DNA of 64,000 nucleotides from Crocodylus rhombifer (Eukaryota > Chordata > Crocodylia > Crocodylidae), in contig JAVSML010025214.1 in NCBI GenBank assembly GCA_038503035.1, positions 300,451-364,450 on the forward strand. Reading direction: 5' to 3'. A program made the translations under genes and the position numbers. The first letter of the stretch is position 1; each line of letters opens with the position of its first letter. Positions 10,167 through 22,639 of the stretch are shown here, in pieces. The notes beneath the pieces were generated by a model, which was given only the letters and a program-made list of their open reading frames with translations, did not search any database and was not told where the DNA came from.

Positions 10167-10470
10167 CCCCCAGTTCAGCTTCTTTCAAGCATTCTCAATA
10201 GTGTAAATCAAATTGTCTTTTCTATTGACAAGGGATTATCTGGGTGGAACATCTCAGGAACTTGACTGATACTCAGGAAACATCTACTTGGAGCCAGCTT
10301 GACATTCCTATGGATAGCAGATATACTTGATGGGATATCTCCTGGTGTCTTCAGAAACAATAGATGGCAGCATCAGGGTTTTTGGATTTTTACTTGCTGT
10401 GAACAAGCCTTAGCTTAGCATGACTTTTCCAGATCTTATTATAGTCTTTTAACAGACTTAAGGCAATTAT

Positions 10471-11806
10471 TGGAGTGTTCATAACCTGTTGTGGAGAGGA
10501 CTTCCACCAGTCGTCTCAGGAAAAGTATGACAACACTTGTGGACAGGGCTCCAACGGGCTGGACGCTGTGATGAACCCTGTACCATTGTTCAAATGTTGC
10601 CCATACCCCTCTCTGACTCGGTCTATTGCCTCAGCATTCCCTAACCCGGCAACCGAGTTGTAGCCAATTAAGTTTACATAGGCCTCCCATAGTGGGACCG
10701 GGGAATGTACGGCCCGAGATGCCCAATAAACTTACTTTTGCTTAGAGGTGTGTGTGTGGGGGCGGGGGGGAGGAAAAGTCCTTTGTAAATCCAGATTAGA
10801 ACTGGTCTTATAAATGCTGAGCTGGGTGTGGGGGTTGATTAGCATTTGGAACACAGCTTCCCCATCATGCAGTGCCTTGCTGATTCCAGAATTCACTGCA
10901 GTCTCTGCTTCAGGTTTTTTGTTCTCCATCTCTTATGTAAATGAATGGTCATCTGTTCCCATCTCAGATGCAAATGAGACCTAGGGTAGTTGTTTCACTT
11001 TTGTCAGCCTTATCTGGAGGGTTTTAGGTGTGTCTCACACTGCATCTTAATCAGCTTCTGTTTGGGGGGGCGCGATTCTTTGTGAGTCAGACAGTCTGTG
11101 TTCTGTGTCAGTGTTCCCCAAGAACATGGAGCTGACAGGTAACAGCACATTGGTTTGACCAGTTGTGCAGAATCTATGTAAGCCATTTATAATATTATTA
11201 TGTTACAAACTAGCAAAACCAGGGGAATTTCAAGTTAAGGACTGTCACTGTAACTCATGGCATGGGTCTTGGAAGTGTCAATGACCTTCTGTATCCATAT
11301 GGCAGATGCTGCAGAAAAAGAATTACACATTGGTTTATGTGAATTACTGGTCTCTTTTCAGCTGGGACAATTTCTAGGGAAATTTTACCAGCTTTTCCAT
11401 GAATGCAAAGGATCCTGACTAGGATCAGAGACAGACCTGGTGCCAAATCACTGAACATGTAGACACCTACCAAAATCGCTTACTGCACATTAGCTGAATG
11501 TGCAGTAAATTTAGTTGCACTTAAATGCATGTGTAGATGCACCCTATAAGTACTTGTCTATAGCATTTATTTTTGGGTATTGTGGTAGGCTTTCTATAGG
11601 ATTTTTTTCGCTTATTCTTCTAACTCTTAACTTCATAAATTTATATTTTTTCTCACTTTGACCCAAACTAAAACGGAACAGACATCCACCTTCTGTTCCC
11701 TTTCCCTACCATCTAAGAACAGATCAGAACTGAGACTGTGAACTTGTTTGCTGTATTGTTAGATCAAGTTTTACCTATAACCAGCTCCTGTTCACAACCT
11801 CTAGCT
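10471..11806. other. Non-coding interval with a small CpG-containing patch
   Basis: About 10500-10740 has more CpG than its neighbours and ends with a plus-strand AATAAA (about 10726). It could be the U3/R of another retroelement, but no ends were found. A GT/G-rich simple run is at 10748-10772. I recognise nothing in 10775-11806. Confidence 0.35.
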
Positions 11807-12130
11807 CAGCATTTCTCAACCTGTGGGTCATGACTCAAAAGTGGGTCACAAGAATATGCAAAAGGGTCACAAACAAACTTTAAAAATGAATTCTCCTTTA
11901 AAGGAGAAAAACATGGGAAACAGTGGCTTTTCCTTTGCAGGCTGGCAGAATTCAAGCCTGCAAAGTGCTGCTTGGGATCCCCCACACCCCACACACCAAC
12001 CCTCTACCCCACACCAGAGGACTGGGGCCTGGAGGTGGGGGCAGTGGGTCGGGAGTGAGGGGCACTGGGTTGGGACTGGCCATCAATGTTTACCAATGGG
12101 TCCTGGTGCAAAGAAGATTGAGAACCACTG
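11807..12130. mobile_element. Non-autonomous hAT element (Buster-like ends)
   Basis: The left end CAGCATTTCTCAACC (11807) and right end TTGAGAACCACTG (to 12130) are imperfect terminal inverted repeats. Flanking 8-mers CTCTAGCT (11799-11806) and CTGTAGTT (12131-12138) match at 6 of 8 and have TA at positions 4-5. The subterminal text GTGGGTCATGAC recalls the SPIN/Buster group of hAT transposons. No transposase remains. Confidence 0.75.
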
Positions 12131-12138
12131 CTGTAGTT

Positions 12139-14559
12139 CAGATTAAGTGGGGCTTTACATTCAAGGTATGTGAAAACTGATGGGAGTTGTAGTTTAAGTG
12201 CTGCTAGTAATGAAAGGGGGATGCAGAAGCTTAAGTTATGGCAACTCATCGGATACTAATCCAGTCACTCTAATAATCCAGTGACTCCGTGCTGCCAATA
12301 AAATTACTGTGTAGCTCCCATATTGCATTTCAGCATGGCTTCTTTCATTCAGTTAGAACTGAACTAGAGCTACCTGGCATGGAGTCCTTTGCATGCGGCT
12401 CAAGCTAACTGATACCCTGAAGACAAATCCTACTATACAGGAATTTTCATGCCTATATTGTGGACAGTGTTGATGCAGAATAATAGTGGGTTTTTTTGGT
12501 CTGTTTTAAACAAATCTACTCAGCAGCACAAAACCACATAAATTTGGAAAGCTAAATTGTATTTTATTATGGATCCTAATGGATGACTAACTCGATGCAT
12601 CATAAGAATCCTGAATGAGGTGTTAAAATATTACTATACAACACTGATACCAAAATTCATATAAAAGCAGAAGTTTCTATGGCTATATAATAAGTATTTT
12701 TCTGATCTTAATAATGAGTTTAAATTATGATGTTTTAAGTTGATACTGTGTTGATATTCTATTTTTAAAAAACAAAACATTATTTTAGGGGATTCAAGCA
12801 TTTGAAACAAGAGTAAAACCTGTTTGATTTTGCCATTTTCTAACTTAAAATTACCTGAGATGGTTTTATTCAATTTTTAAACCAGAAGTTAATTGCACTT
12901 TGTGCCAAGTTTCAACTTGAGGTTATTTTCACTGACTTGGTTAAAAAAAACCTCAGCAATGGATTTTTTAATGGAAATGCTGACTCAACCATAGCAGGCC
13001 TGGTTGTAATGGTATCTGTTTTCTTAGCCTTTTTTCTTCCTTAAGGAGCCATTTACTGAGTGGTCTTGAAGTGTAGTTAGTGAACAGTTACAAAGAGTAG
13101 CTTACTGATGTACATTATGTTATTTGATCAAGAACATAAGCCACTAAACTTTTTCTTTGGAAAACTGGAAACAATAGTAAGGTACTACACTGAACTCTTG
13201 TAAGTTACAGGGCAGGAACCTAGTTAGTTGTTTCCAAAGAAAGCATGAAACTTATTTTCCATGCTGCTTAATGACAATGTTGGGACAAAACACGGTGCTG
13301 CAAACCCAAAACTAACCACCAAAAATATAAATGACTCCACTTCTATTATTATAATGAAAAGCACAGATTTGCTTAGATGGACAAAGTCTGTTGCCCATTC
13401 CTTATTTGTAAGTAATTGAATAGTATGGGAAGAAATTTCTTTAAAATGGTTTTAAATACTTGTGTTGATGATTTTATTTCTTCTCAGAATCTTGATATAA
13501 CTCTATATCCATGTATATTTGTTTAGCCCTTTTTCAAGAAAGATATTGGATTTATTTGATCAGGAAAATAAATCTTTTACCTGCTTTTATTACTGTCAGC
13601 ACAGATTTCTACAAGACAGACTAAAACCAGCATGGTTTCCATTGCAACTTTTGGTGTGTCTTCAAAAGCAGACATGTAAGATACAAGTTCTGTTGATTTT
13701 TGCCTCTTATAAATAATATTTCAGTAATTCTTCTATGTACATTTTCTTACCATATAACATACAATAGTATGTGAATGCTTATGTTCCACAGAGACTTCTG
13801 GACTGTGGGACTTATGAACTTCACTCCTGTGCAAGGTACTCGAAGAGGCAAAAGATCTACCCTGAACTAGTTCATGTTAATCTTTTGCTTGACTGGACCG
13901 CTGCCGCTATAAGTGATGCAGATTCTTTCTGAATTGTACAAAAAGCCCCGGTGACCTCAGTTTCAGGTCTCTGGACTGAAATAAATTGAGGAGCAAATTT
14001 TATCTTTAAAGTTATTTTTGCCTTCTATATAGTTTCTCATATTCGTACCCATTATCATAGCGTAATTACCAGCTAAATATTTTTAAAAGATACAACACAT
14101 GCTTCTCTTCCCAGATGTCAAAAACAGGTGGTTAGTTAGAACAAGGGTGAGTGTGTGTGAGAGAGCAGGGGACACACCTATTGATGGAAAGGTAGGGTGA
14201 AGAACTCAGTCTGTATAAACTTGCAAAATGCAGTGACAGAGATCCACTGTCATTCTTATCTTTGATGGTAAAGTGATGTGTAGTCTTGGCTAAGCTCTCA
14301 TGAAATTGTCTTCTGATGTCACAAGCCTTTCAGTGTTGGTTGACAAGATCATTTTCATGATGGAATGTAGCTGCCATAGGAGCTCATGCTGTGGGAGAAA
14401 TGATATTTCAGGTAGGCAGAAATCAATTCCACAGAGGATTCTACAGATCAAAGATGAGAGGGAACCTAAATGCTGTATGTATTCAGTATCAAACTATGGA
14501 AAAAGGCCAAGGTTACCAAGGCCACTGACAGACTTTCAGTTAAAGGATGAGATTTGATC
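12139..14559. other. AT-rich non-coding interval
   Basis: Longest frames are under 90 codons and show no recognisable domain. No splice-flanked exon, RNA gene or clear transposon was seen. Confidence 0.5.
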
Positions 14560-14935
14560 TGCCATCCCAACAATAGTGCCTTCTACCATGCCACATACAT
14601 GGCAGGAGATGTGGGATCAGGGATCGACCCCAATTATGCCCGAATGCGGGTGTAGGAGGAGCTCTGGATCATGATCTCAGGCTCCCTCTGCACCGACAAG
14701 TAGCAAGCCAGGCCCCTGGTACACCCCTTGGTCAAAGACGTAGTCAGCTGAGCAGTGCTCCCAGCCCCCAGAATGCATTGGAACTCTTCACTCCAGTGCA
14801 GTCCTGTGGCCGAGGGGGCCAGTCAGCTGATTTGGACTCCCAGCCTCAGGAACACACCAGAGTTCTTCAAGACTCTGGTGTGCTTCTGTTGCTGGGAGTG
14901 CTAGCCAGCTGACTGGCACAGGATCATGCCTGACT
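14560..14935. repeat. Dispersed repeat with a large hairpin
   Basis: It shares text with 38280-38690 and 39540-39745 (CTTCTACCATGC/CATGGCAGGAG and ATCATGATCTCAGGCTCCC-like blocks, GATCCCACATCAGATG-like end). Its right half folds: CCAGTCAGCTG (14819-14829) with CAGCTGACTGG (14906-14916), ACTCCCAGC with GCTGGGAGT, and CACACCAGAGT (14853-14863) with ACTCTGGTGTG (14872-14882). Probably a non-autonomous foldback DNA element; the ends are not fixed. Confidence 0.5.
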
Positions 14936-16150
14936 AAACCTTCTGAACCAAGTGTCTGTCTAATCTGTTCCTGCAAAGTTGCAAGGATGTAAATTCCACA
15001 ATTTTTCTAGGTAGCTTGTTGCAATGCTTGCCCACCCTTATAGTCAGAAAGTTACTCTTAATCTCCAAACTAAATTTACCCTGATGCAGCTCAAGGCCTT
15101 TGCTCCTAGTCCTGTGCCTCACAGCGACATAGAAAAGCCCATCTCCGTCCTCTCTATAATCATCCTTCAGGTATTCGAAGGCTGTTATAACACTCCCCAT
15201 AGTCTTCTCTTCTCCAAGCTAAATAGCCCTAGTTCTTTCAGCCTTTTCTCATAAGTCTTGCCTCCCAAGCCTCTAATAATTTTTGTTGCTCTGCATTGGA
15301 CTCTTTCTAAACTGTCCACATCTTTCTTGAAGTGTGGGGCCCAAAACTGGACACAGTAGTCCAGGTGAGGCCTCATTCATGTTGAAACGAGCAGAGGAAC
15401 CACTTCCCTTGATTTGAAAGTGAAACCCCTGTTAATAAAGTCCGGTACGCTGTTGGCTTTTTTTTTTTCAACAAGATGCACCATTGGCTCATATTCAGCT
15501 TATGGCTCACAATTACTCTCCAGGTTCTTTTCTGCAGTAGTGCAGCTTAGCCACTCATTTCCCAGTCTGTATTTCTGCATGCAGTGATTCTGCCCCAAGT
15601 GCAGGACTTTGCAATTGCCCTTACTGAATCTCAGTTGCTTGATTGCAGACCATTTCTCCAGTTATTTCAGGTCATCCTGAATCCTGGCCCTGCTCTCCAG
15701 ACTATCTGTGACTCCACCACATTTGGTGTCATCTGCAAATTTGATAAGCATGCACTTGATCCCATCATCAACATTATTAATAAAGATACTGTACAATATT
15801 GGACCCAGGACAGACCCCTGGGGAATCCCACTTGATACCTCCTGACTAGGCATTGAGCCATTGATGACTACTTGTTCAGTGTGATGATTCTACTAATTAT
15901 GTATCCACTTTACAGTATTTTTGTCATCTATATTTATTTAGCTTGTTAATAAGAATGTTATGAGAGACAGAGTATCAAAAGCCTTGCTAAAGTCAAGGTA
16001 TATCCACTCATCCACTCATCTCCCCACCATCCATAGAGCCCATCACCTTATCATAGAAGAAAAGCAGGTTGGTCAGGCATGACTTGCTTTGGGTGAATCC
16101 ATGCTGGATGTTCCTGTTCATTTTGTTCTCCTCTAGGTGCTTAGAAAGTG
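14936..16150 (-). mobile_element. CR1-4: old, 5'-truncated CR1 fragment
   Basis: Minus-strand frames at 14934-15200, 15185-15376 and 15662-15853 encode successive parts of CR1 ORF2: SGIPQGSVLGP and the intact FADD box (15662-15853), [13 protein letters not shown] and the RVQ.RAT segment (15185-15376), then the C-terminus. It is broken by several frameshifts and stops. The usual 3' tail is absent; the dispersed repeat at 14560-14935 begins there. 16151-16495 holds nothing I recognise. Confidence 0.85.
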
Positions 16151-16617
16151 GATATTAATGCCATTTAGGTTTCACTTGATATGGCTACATATACATACAA
16201 GCCATATTAATGGTATCAAAATTGCTAATGCTGTTGAATTCCAGTGGTTCACTTACAAGTAGGCATTGGTTTTGAGCTACTGAGATAATCTTGGATATAA
16301 CATTTTTTTAGTATGCATCAATTATATTTAAAATTGATGGTATGTAGCAATTTTACTTATATTTCTAGAATACATAAACGTCCTGTCAAAAAATGATAAT
16401 CTTGATAGGAGGTTTGTGCATAGTATAGCTTTCTCTACAAATTAAACGTGTGTTGAATATAAAGAACTGTCATTTTTGGCAATTGCTCCTTAGGGCGCAT
16501 CTACTCATGTTATTAATTCAAGTAGGCTTACTGTGCAGTAAAAATACTGTGCAGTAAATCTACCTGGGAACATGTCTACATGTGCTCTCTCTTGGGAGCA
16601 TTTTTGCTCTCAATGAG

Positions 16618-18214
16618 TACATCCAGATGAGTGTGCCCATGCCTCTTACAGCATCCCAAACCAGTCTGAGCTGCTGAAAAAGGTATGCTGGGAACAATAA
16701 ACATTCCCAATGTTGCATGTTTGTAGTGTGGGGTCAGAATTTGATACCTGGAGATCCAGGTATCAAAAAATACCCCAGGGGAAAAAAGCAGTGCAGGGCA
16801 CAGTCCCAGAATGTGCCCTGAGGCAACCGGAGGCCCAGGTCCTCCACAGAGATATTCTGGTAGCCAGCCAAACCTACACAATATGACAGCTGGCCCTTGC
16901 CCCAGTGCTGATGCAGACTGCCTGCCCATACAGGGCAAACAGTGGTGCAGGCAGCAGGAAACTGGACCTGGGCTCTGTGCCAGGTAAGTAGGGTGGGATG
17001 CAGCTCGGGAAGGGTGAGTCCCCTGCCTGCCACCCATGCAGCTCCAGCCCCCCATCAGTCCCCACCTGGCCCCTGCCCTCCCACATGGCCCGCACTCATT
17101 GGCAGCAGCAGCGGTTGTTGGGGCTGCTTGTGGTTTCATGGCATGGTCCTCCCATGGGGCAGCGGGGGCCAGTGGGGCTCAGCACTGGCCACTTAGCACT
17201 TGCACTGCTCCTGTCATATTGTGCAGGCGCAGCCTGGCTCAGCAGGGTGCTGCCTGGTGCTGTGTCCTGTTGTGCAGCTTGGGGCCACTTGGGTGCTGCT
17301 GGTGAGTGCAGGGGGGGCTCAGCGGGAAGTTGGGGGTGGGCCTGGGGCCAGGTGGAGCACATGTGGGCCCTGCAGGCAGGATGGTATCCCCCCTGTTGGG
17401 GGGCTGTGGGCCCCTGTTGGGGTGCTGTAGCCCCTGTGCAGGGGAGCTGTGGCCCTATGTGGGGGGGGCAGTTGATGAGCTGTGGGGGGGGCTACATCCT
17501 GTGGGAGGCAGGTGACCCAGGCATCCTGAGCAGCTTCCCATACACCTCCCCACACCCAGAGTCCCCCCCACAATCTACCCACAAACCCCACCCCCCCCAA
17601 GCCACCCCCCCAAACATCTCAATCACGTACCTGGCCCTGTGGGTCAGGAGTGAGGGGACTGGGCTGGGGGCAGGCTGTGGGTCGGGAGTGAGGGCCAAGG
17701 GCAGGGGCAGGGCATTGGCATATCAGTGCTGCTCAGCGCTGCACTTCCTGGTGAACAAAGGGGGTAGGTGCAGCTCTGATTTTTCTATGACAAAAAAGCC
17801 AAAAGTAAAGACCAAACTGTATAGATATTTAACATTTATTTTATTATGATGATAGAGGCACTGGTAGGCTTCCAAATTGCCTTAAATTTGTAAATATATC
17901 AATAAAACATTGCCCAATTACCAATTGGCTGGGCCCCATAAGCTCCTGAGAGCAAGTAGCCCCTGAGCTACCTGCCAGGGCAGGTTTTTATACTGCTGGG
18001 GCCAGCACAGGTGCTGACCCCAGGCTCTAGCTCCCCCTAGCCGCAGATCTGGGAGGAGCTGGGCAGGTTTATTTTGCCCCAAGTGGCAGAGTTTGCCCCA
18101 CACCAAAGTGCATGTCCGGGCACATGCACTGAGGCAAAAATCCTGGGCTCAAATTTGTGCTGCTACGCATGCAGGCATGCTGCAAGTGCGCGTGCTTGCA
18201 TGTGTAGATGTACC
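16618..18214. mobile_element. Inner MITE-like element flanked by CAATGAG
   Basis: A 7-bp direct repeat CAATGAG flanks it (16611-16617 and 18215-18221). Its ends TACATCCAGATG... and ...TGTGTAGATGTACC are imperfect inverted repeats. The interior is GC-rich with several short frames (for example plus strand 16998-17849, 283 codons) of low-complexity Gly/Pro/Trp composition, which I regard as chance frames. Confidence 0.55.
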
Positions 18215-18507
18215 CAATGAGAGCCGCCCAGTACAGGTCTGCTCCCACTCTGTTCTGTCCCCCTTCAGCAGCCATGAGGAGCTCCAGGCTTCCTGTGGAT
18301 GCTAGCCTGGGGGATGGCAGGGAGCACAAGACCAGTCTCCATGTGCAGAGGGCCAGGAGAGCTCTGTGGACGGCAGCATCAGCTTTCTCCTCACCATGTT
18401 CACATTGGGAAGGGTCCTGATGCACACAGGGCTGGGAGACAGCTTCTGCTACAGAGCTTTCCCACCCCATGCACATGGGGACAAACCCTGTGCCCAGTGG
18501 AGCTTCC

Positions 18508-18747
18508 CCACACAGCCTAGGGCTTGCTGCAAAATGTCCCACTTCTGGGGCATATCCCAGCTAGCTCTGGGATGTATGGAAAGTGTTCCATGCAGCCCAG
18601 GGCTGGCCAGGGCTTGCCTCAGAAGTGGGGCAGCTCCTGGCCAGCCCAGGGCTGCGTGGAGCACTCTCCACACAGTCCGGAGATGACTGGGATGTGCCAC
18701 AGACTGGGACTGTTCCTGGCCACCCCTGGGCTGCATGGGGAAGCAGG
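18508..18747. repeat. Tandem array, about 79-bp unit, three copies
   Basis: CACACAGCC-like unit starts recur at about 18510, 18589 and 18668, a 79-base period. Each unit holds an AGCCCAGGGCTG-like and a CTCCTGGCC-like block. Copies are diverged. The array lies inside the composite element 16496-19030. Confidence 0.6.
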
Positions 18748-19179
18748 AAGTTCCTGAGTCCTGGCACTGCTCAGTTCCCAGCTCCCTTGGGGAGCTGAGC
18801 AGTGCCAGGACAGTGGGGGCACAGAGCTACCCCATCCCAGTATTGCTTGGCTCCCAGGTCCTGGAGGCAGCTGAGTAGTGCCAGGACCGGGGGAGTTTCC
18901 CTGTCCCTTCTAGCCCCCTAATGTAGGGGCTACTGCTCAGTATCTGCTGTGCAGTTAATTTACTACCTGTATTTCTTCTGCAGTAAATTAGTCTGCAGAA
19001 TAAATGTACATATGTGTAGACAGTGACGCTTTACTGCTCATTAGATTAGTCTTCTGGAAGCACTGCAAGACCTTCAGACACTCATTTAGCAACCATAACT
19101 AGACTGAGACATTGTTTACTGGATCTCTGCTTCATTTTTTTAAATGTATGTTATTTATGATAAATGTCCTTTTAAATTG

Positions 19180-19262
19180 TTCTCTTTCTCTTATTGTAAG
19201 CTGCCCTGAACTTTTTTGGGGGAAGGGCAGCATATAAACCTCATAAATAAATAAATAATAAG
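19180..19262 (+). repeat. 3' end of an interspersed repeat with (ATAA)n tail
   Basis: TTGTAAGCTGCCCTGAAC...GGGAAGGGCAGCATATAAA followed by tandem AATA units resembles the 3' end common to some reptilian SINE/LINE families. The family is not certain. 19263-20395 shows no gene or clear repeat. Confidence 0.4.
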
Positions 19263-20394
19263 ACTTTTCAGTTACTACAAAAAATGGTGCTCATTGCTTA
19301 TTGAGAAGGCAGCAATTCATGTTGTTCCTCTTTATTGGTTGCTCTAGCAGTGGAAAATATGCTGCTTCTCCTAAGCAACATATTGTGAAAATGAGAAGAA
19401 TACAATTGTCTAACCTTCTTACTTTAAATTAAGCAGCATAATATTCAGAATGTCTTTTTGTTTGGGCAGTTTCCTAATCTCATATGCAGCACATATACAT
19501 AATACCAGTTCTGTGTTTCCTGAAGCTGAAACTTGGCTTTTCAATTGTGTTGTTGCTAAGAAAGCTATGGGTGTGACGAACTGCCAAGGTGACTTGAATA
19601 AATAAAATACATCCAAGAGGTTAATTTTAGTGTTTACAGCTAGTTCCTAAGCTACTAACTAAAGACTTGTTCCTTCATCCTCCTAACTTTTTAAAGACTT
19701 AAAATCACTGAGTAAACAAGGTTCCCATGGTTAGTATTTTAGGAATAATTTAAACATGTCCCTATGTTTGTTTCCTCTATAAACCTGGGCTTTTTATAGT
19801 CCCACAGTTCATTTATAAGGTAATGAGAAACCTTTTCTTTCTATTTTCCTGAATATGAATGATCCTAAAACCTTATGTTGATTAAATACTTTCAAGGTAT
19901 TTTACTCACTTTTGGTTGACTAGCAATGATAGTAATTACATAACTTTTTTTTTTAAAGTATTATGCAAATATGAACTAATAAATGCAGTGCCCTGGGAGG
20001 AAGCTGGCATCAGTTATACCATTTTACAGAAATGAAACAGAAAAAGCCTCGTTCTGATCTTGCTTGAAGCAATGTGATATAGGAGTGGACTACACAAATA
20101 CAGAGGAGGTAAAGGCAATAGCAAAATTCACTAAGAATTAGTGAGTTTCTAAAACTTCATAAAGAATAAACTTTTGTTGACTTAATTAGGGTCATTATCC
20201 ATGCTTGCCAGAGTTCACTATTTTAAGTTTAGAGAAACCCATTAATAGCCTTTCTTTTTTTAAGAGGAACTTCCTTATATATTTCATGTTCCATACTAAT
20301 TACTCATTTTGTTCTGTCTCCTACATGTAATGGCAAAGTATGTTATTCGTGGTTCCAATTGTAATGTTAAGTAGCTTCCATTCCTGATGTATTT

Positions 20395-21304
20395 AAAAGT
20401 GTCAGGGCTATGTTTAGGGAGGAGGACAGAAAGGGGACAAGGCTACTTAGAAAAATATTAGAGAAGACTAGATCAGTTGCTAAATATCTGACAGGCAGGA
20501 AGACATGAAAGTGACACACCATCTGGAAAGCAATGATGTGTCACTTTCATGTCCCCCAGCCCCACCATGGCTGCCCCTGCCTGCCCCAGCTCCTGGCATT
20601 TAAAAAAAAAGCCCTGGTACTCAGTGGGTGCTGCGGGGGGTGATCCCTGATGCCCCCACTGTGCCATACTGCATGGGGGGCTCTGCACAACCCCCCCCAT
20701 TCTCCCCTTTCACTCCCCCAGCCCCCCCCCCCACAGGTGTCCCACCTGGGCCCTCTCCTTTAAGAAAAAAAAACAGAGAAAAGCCCCAGGACTCACTGCT
20801 TCTGGTGCGACCTTGGAGCTTTGGGGCTCGTGCACAGCTCCCCATGTGGTGCAGGGCAGTGGGGATCGCCCCCACCCCTGCCGTCAAGAATGGTGAGTAT
20901 GGGGCTTTTCTTGGGGTTTTTTTTTCTTAAAGGGCCAGAGCTGGCCTGGGTGGGGCACCCATGGGGGGGCTGGGGGGGAGGGTGGGGTCACTATGCTTGT
21001 GCAGAGCCCCCCATGCAGAGTGGGGAAGTGGGGGGCAGCACAGATTGGCCCCCTGCCCAGCAGCAGCCGGTGAGCCGGGGCTTTTTTTCCTAAAGAGTCG
21101 GGAATTGGGACAGGTGGGGCAGCCATTGTTGGGCTGGGGGGGATGGGCCTGGCTGATTTGGAGATTTGGCAGCAGCCACATCTCCGAATCAGATTCGGCT
21201 GAATTGCTTTGGGACAGTGATTTGAATCACCGAATTGAATCACTGTCCCCCGAATCAGCCAAATCTGATTCCAAAGTGAATACTAGCCAGTTCGCATGGG
21301 CCTA
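20395..21304. repeat. Compound foldback element, nested inverted repeats
   Basis: At least three hairpins: GACATGAAAGTGACAC (20502-20517) with its exact complement (20538-20553); a large pair 20568-20622 with 21068-21125 around AAAAAAAGCCCTGG/CCGGGGCTTTTTTT; and GGGACAGTGATT with AATCACTGTCCC near 21210-21250. A further pair lies around 20738-20800 and 20895-20955. The right end TTCGCATGGGCCTA resembles the end of the hAT at 30414-31241, and the GAATC-rich hairpin is shared with it, so this is probably a related hAT derivative. The left border is uncertain. Confidence 0.5.
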
Positions 21305-22639
21305 CTGTACACTGCTGAGATAAATCAGATCAGATTTCAGGGCTAGTTTTCTCATTATTGTGCTTTAAAATTTAACTCTGAAAGAACAGTCTAAAATTTA
21401 CATTCTAATATTATCATATTTGTACTGTTCCAAGATTCATCTGTTTCAGAAGTACGTTATGGGCCTATCTGGTTAGTTTTCATAGACATAAAACATTCAA
21501 TTATGCACTCCTAAGAGTTTTAAATTATACAGCAGTTGTAACCTTTTAATCCACTGATGAAAAATTTCTTAGTTTCTTCATTCTTTTTGCTTTCTAAAAG
21601 ATACTTTCTATAAAATGATAAGGAAACTTTTATCTTGGGACATTGATTCAGTTTTTTTTATTTTTTGAAGCCTTAATCTAATCATAAGGCTAATAACTTC
21701 ATGACATTAAATTGCTGCCTTTATAGCCTTTTTTCCTGCAGCCTTTTCAATGAGAAACTTTTTGGGGGATTCCTGTAGACTTGCAAAGCTTTCAGTTTCA
21801 CTAAACTGAAAAACAGCTAGGTTGAGATAGCATTCTGACATTGGGTTTCAAAATCTTTACCATTATCTTTATCTTTGCTGGAAAGTGAAAGCTATTAAAA
21901 GAAAAAAAAGATGGGTATAAGGGGTGGTAGAAGTTTCTGATAAAAATGTACATTTAGTATTTAAAGGGTATTTTAGGAATCATAAGCTATGTTTATCTTC
22001 AGCAACGTAAACATTTAACCAGAAACCTCAGTCTGAGAAAATACAACTTAGTTGCTTGTCATTGAAAGCCATCTGCTGAGTGTATGTGACCTCTTTCATT
22101 TTCTCAAACCAGTGCTGTAGCATGCTGTTCAGCTGCTCTCCAGAAACCTTTTTCTCAGTGACTTTGCAGAATTTATGGCTGATTTCCAGCAATATGGGAC
22201 ATAAGCTGCTTAGGTGGATTTATCTTTCTACAGCTTTGCCATAGAAAGGAATTGTAGCCAATATTGGAAATCTTCAGAATGAAACTAAATGAGATATACT
22301 GAGTAACAATATGATTAAAGTAGTAGGGCAGAAGCTTCCCAGGCCAAAAATATAATTTTTATTACCCACCTCTGTTTATAATGTCATTTGAAACTGTCTG
22401 TGCTTCAGAAAGCATGAATGAAGGTGAAATAAAGAAAAACCGTTTGTTGGCATTTAGTGTTTCTTTCAAAAATGAAATCCAATATGAACTTCAGTATTCA
22501 AAAACTAATTTTTTTAGTACTTTTTCTAGGAAGCTACATAACTTGAGTTATATTATTACTACTAAGACCTAAGTACAGGAGATGCACTAAGTGCATCAGT
22601 ACCATGGAGAGAGGATTTACCAGGGATTAGGGTACTAAC
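21305..22639. other. AT-rich non-coding interval
   Basis: No gene, RNA or recognisable transposon seen. Confidence 0.5.

Larger units (their letters stand above)
9400..10470 (-). mobile_element. Probable LTR with TATA box and polyadenylation signal
   Basis: The minus strand carries TATAAAAA (10159-10166) and, 337 bases downstream, AATAAA (9817-9822), a spacing compatible with R of an LTR. The left part (about 9405-9650) holds three diverged copies of a motif around GACACCCTCAT. I could not locate TG/CA ends or a target duplication, so the borders are approximate. An unrelated promoter/terminator pair is the alternative. Confidence 0.4.
16496..19030. mobile_element. Composite MITE-like element, outer copy
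   Basis: The left edge GGGCGCATCTACTCATG...TTACTGTGCAGTAAA (from about 16496) and right edge CTGCAGTAAATTAGTC...CATATGTGTAGACAG (to about 19025) are inverted relative to one another. Similar ends occur at 25874, 27893 and 6903. The inner element 16618-18214 appears inserted within it. No transposase frame was seen and the outer target duplication is unresolved. Confidence 0.45.

Noticed and set aside
16998..17849. 283-codon plus-strand frame in the inner MITE-like element
   Set aside because: GC-rich, Gly/Trp/Pro/Cys-heavy translation with overlapping frames on both strands and no domain; expected by chance in such composition.
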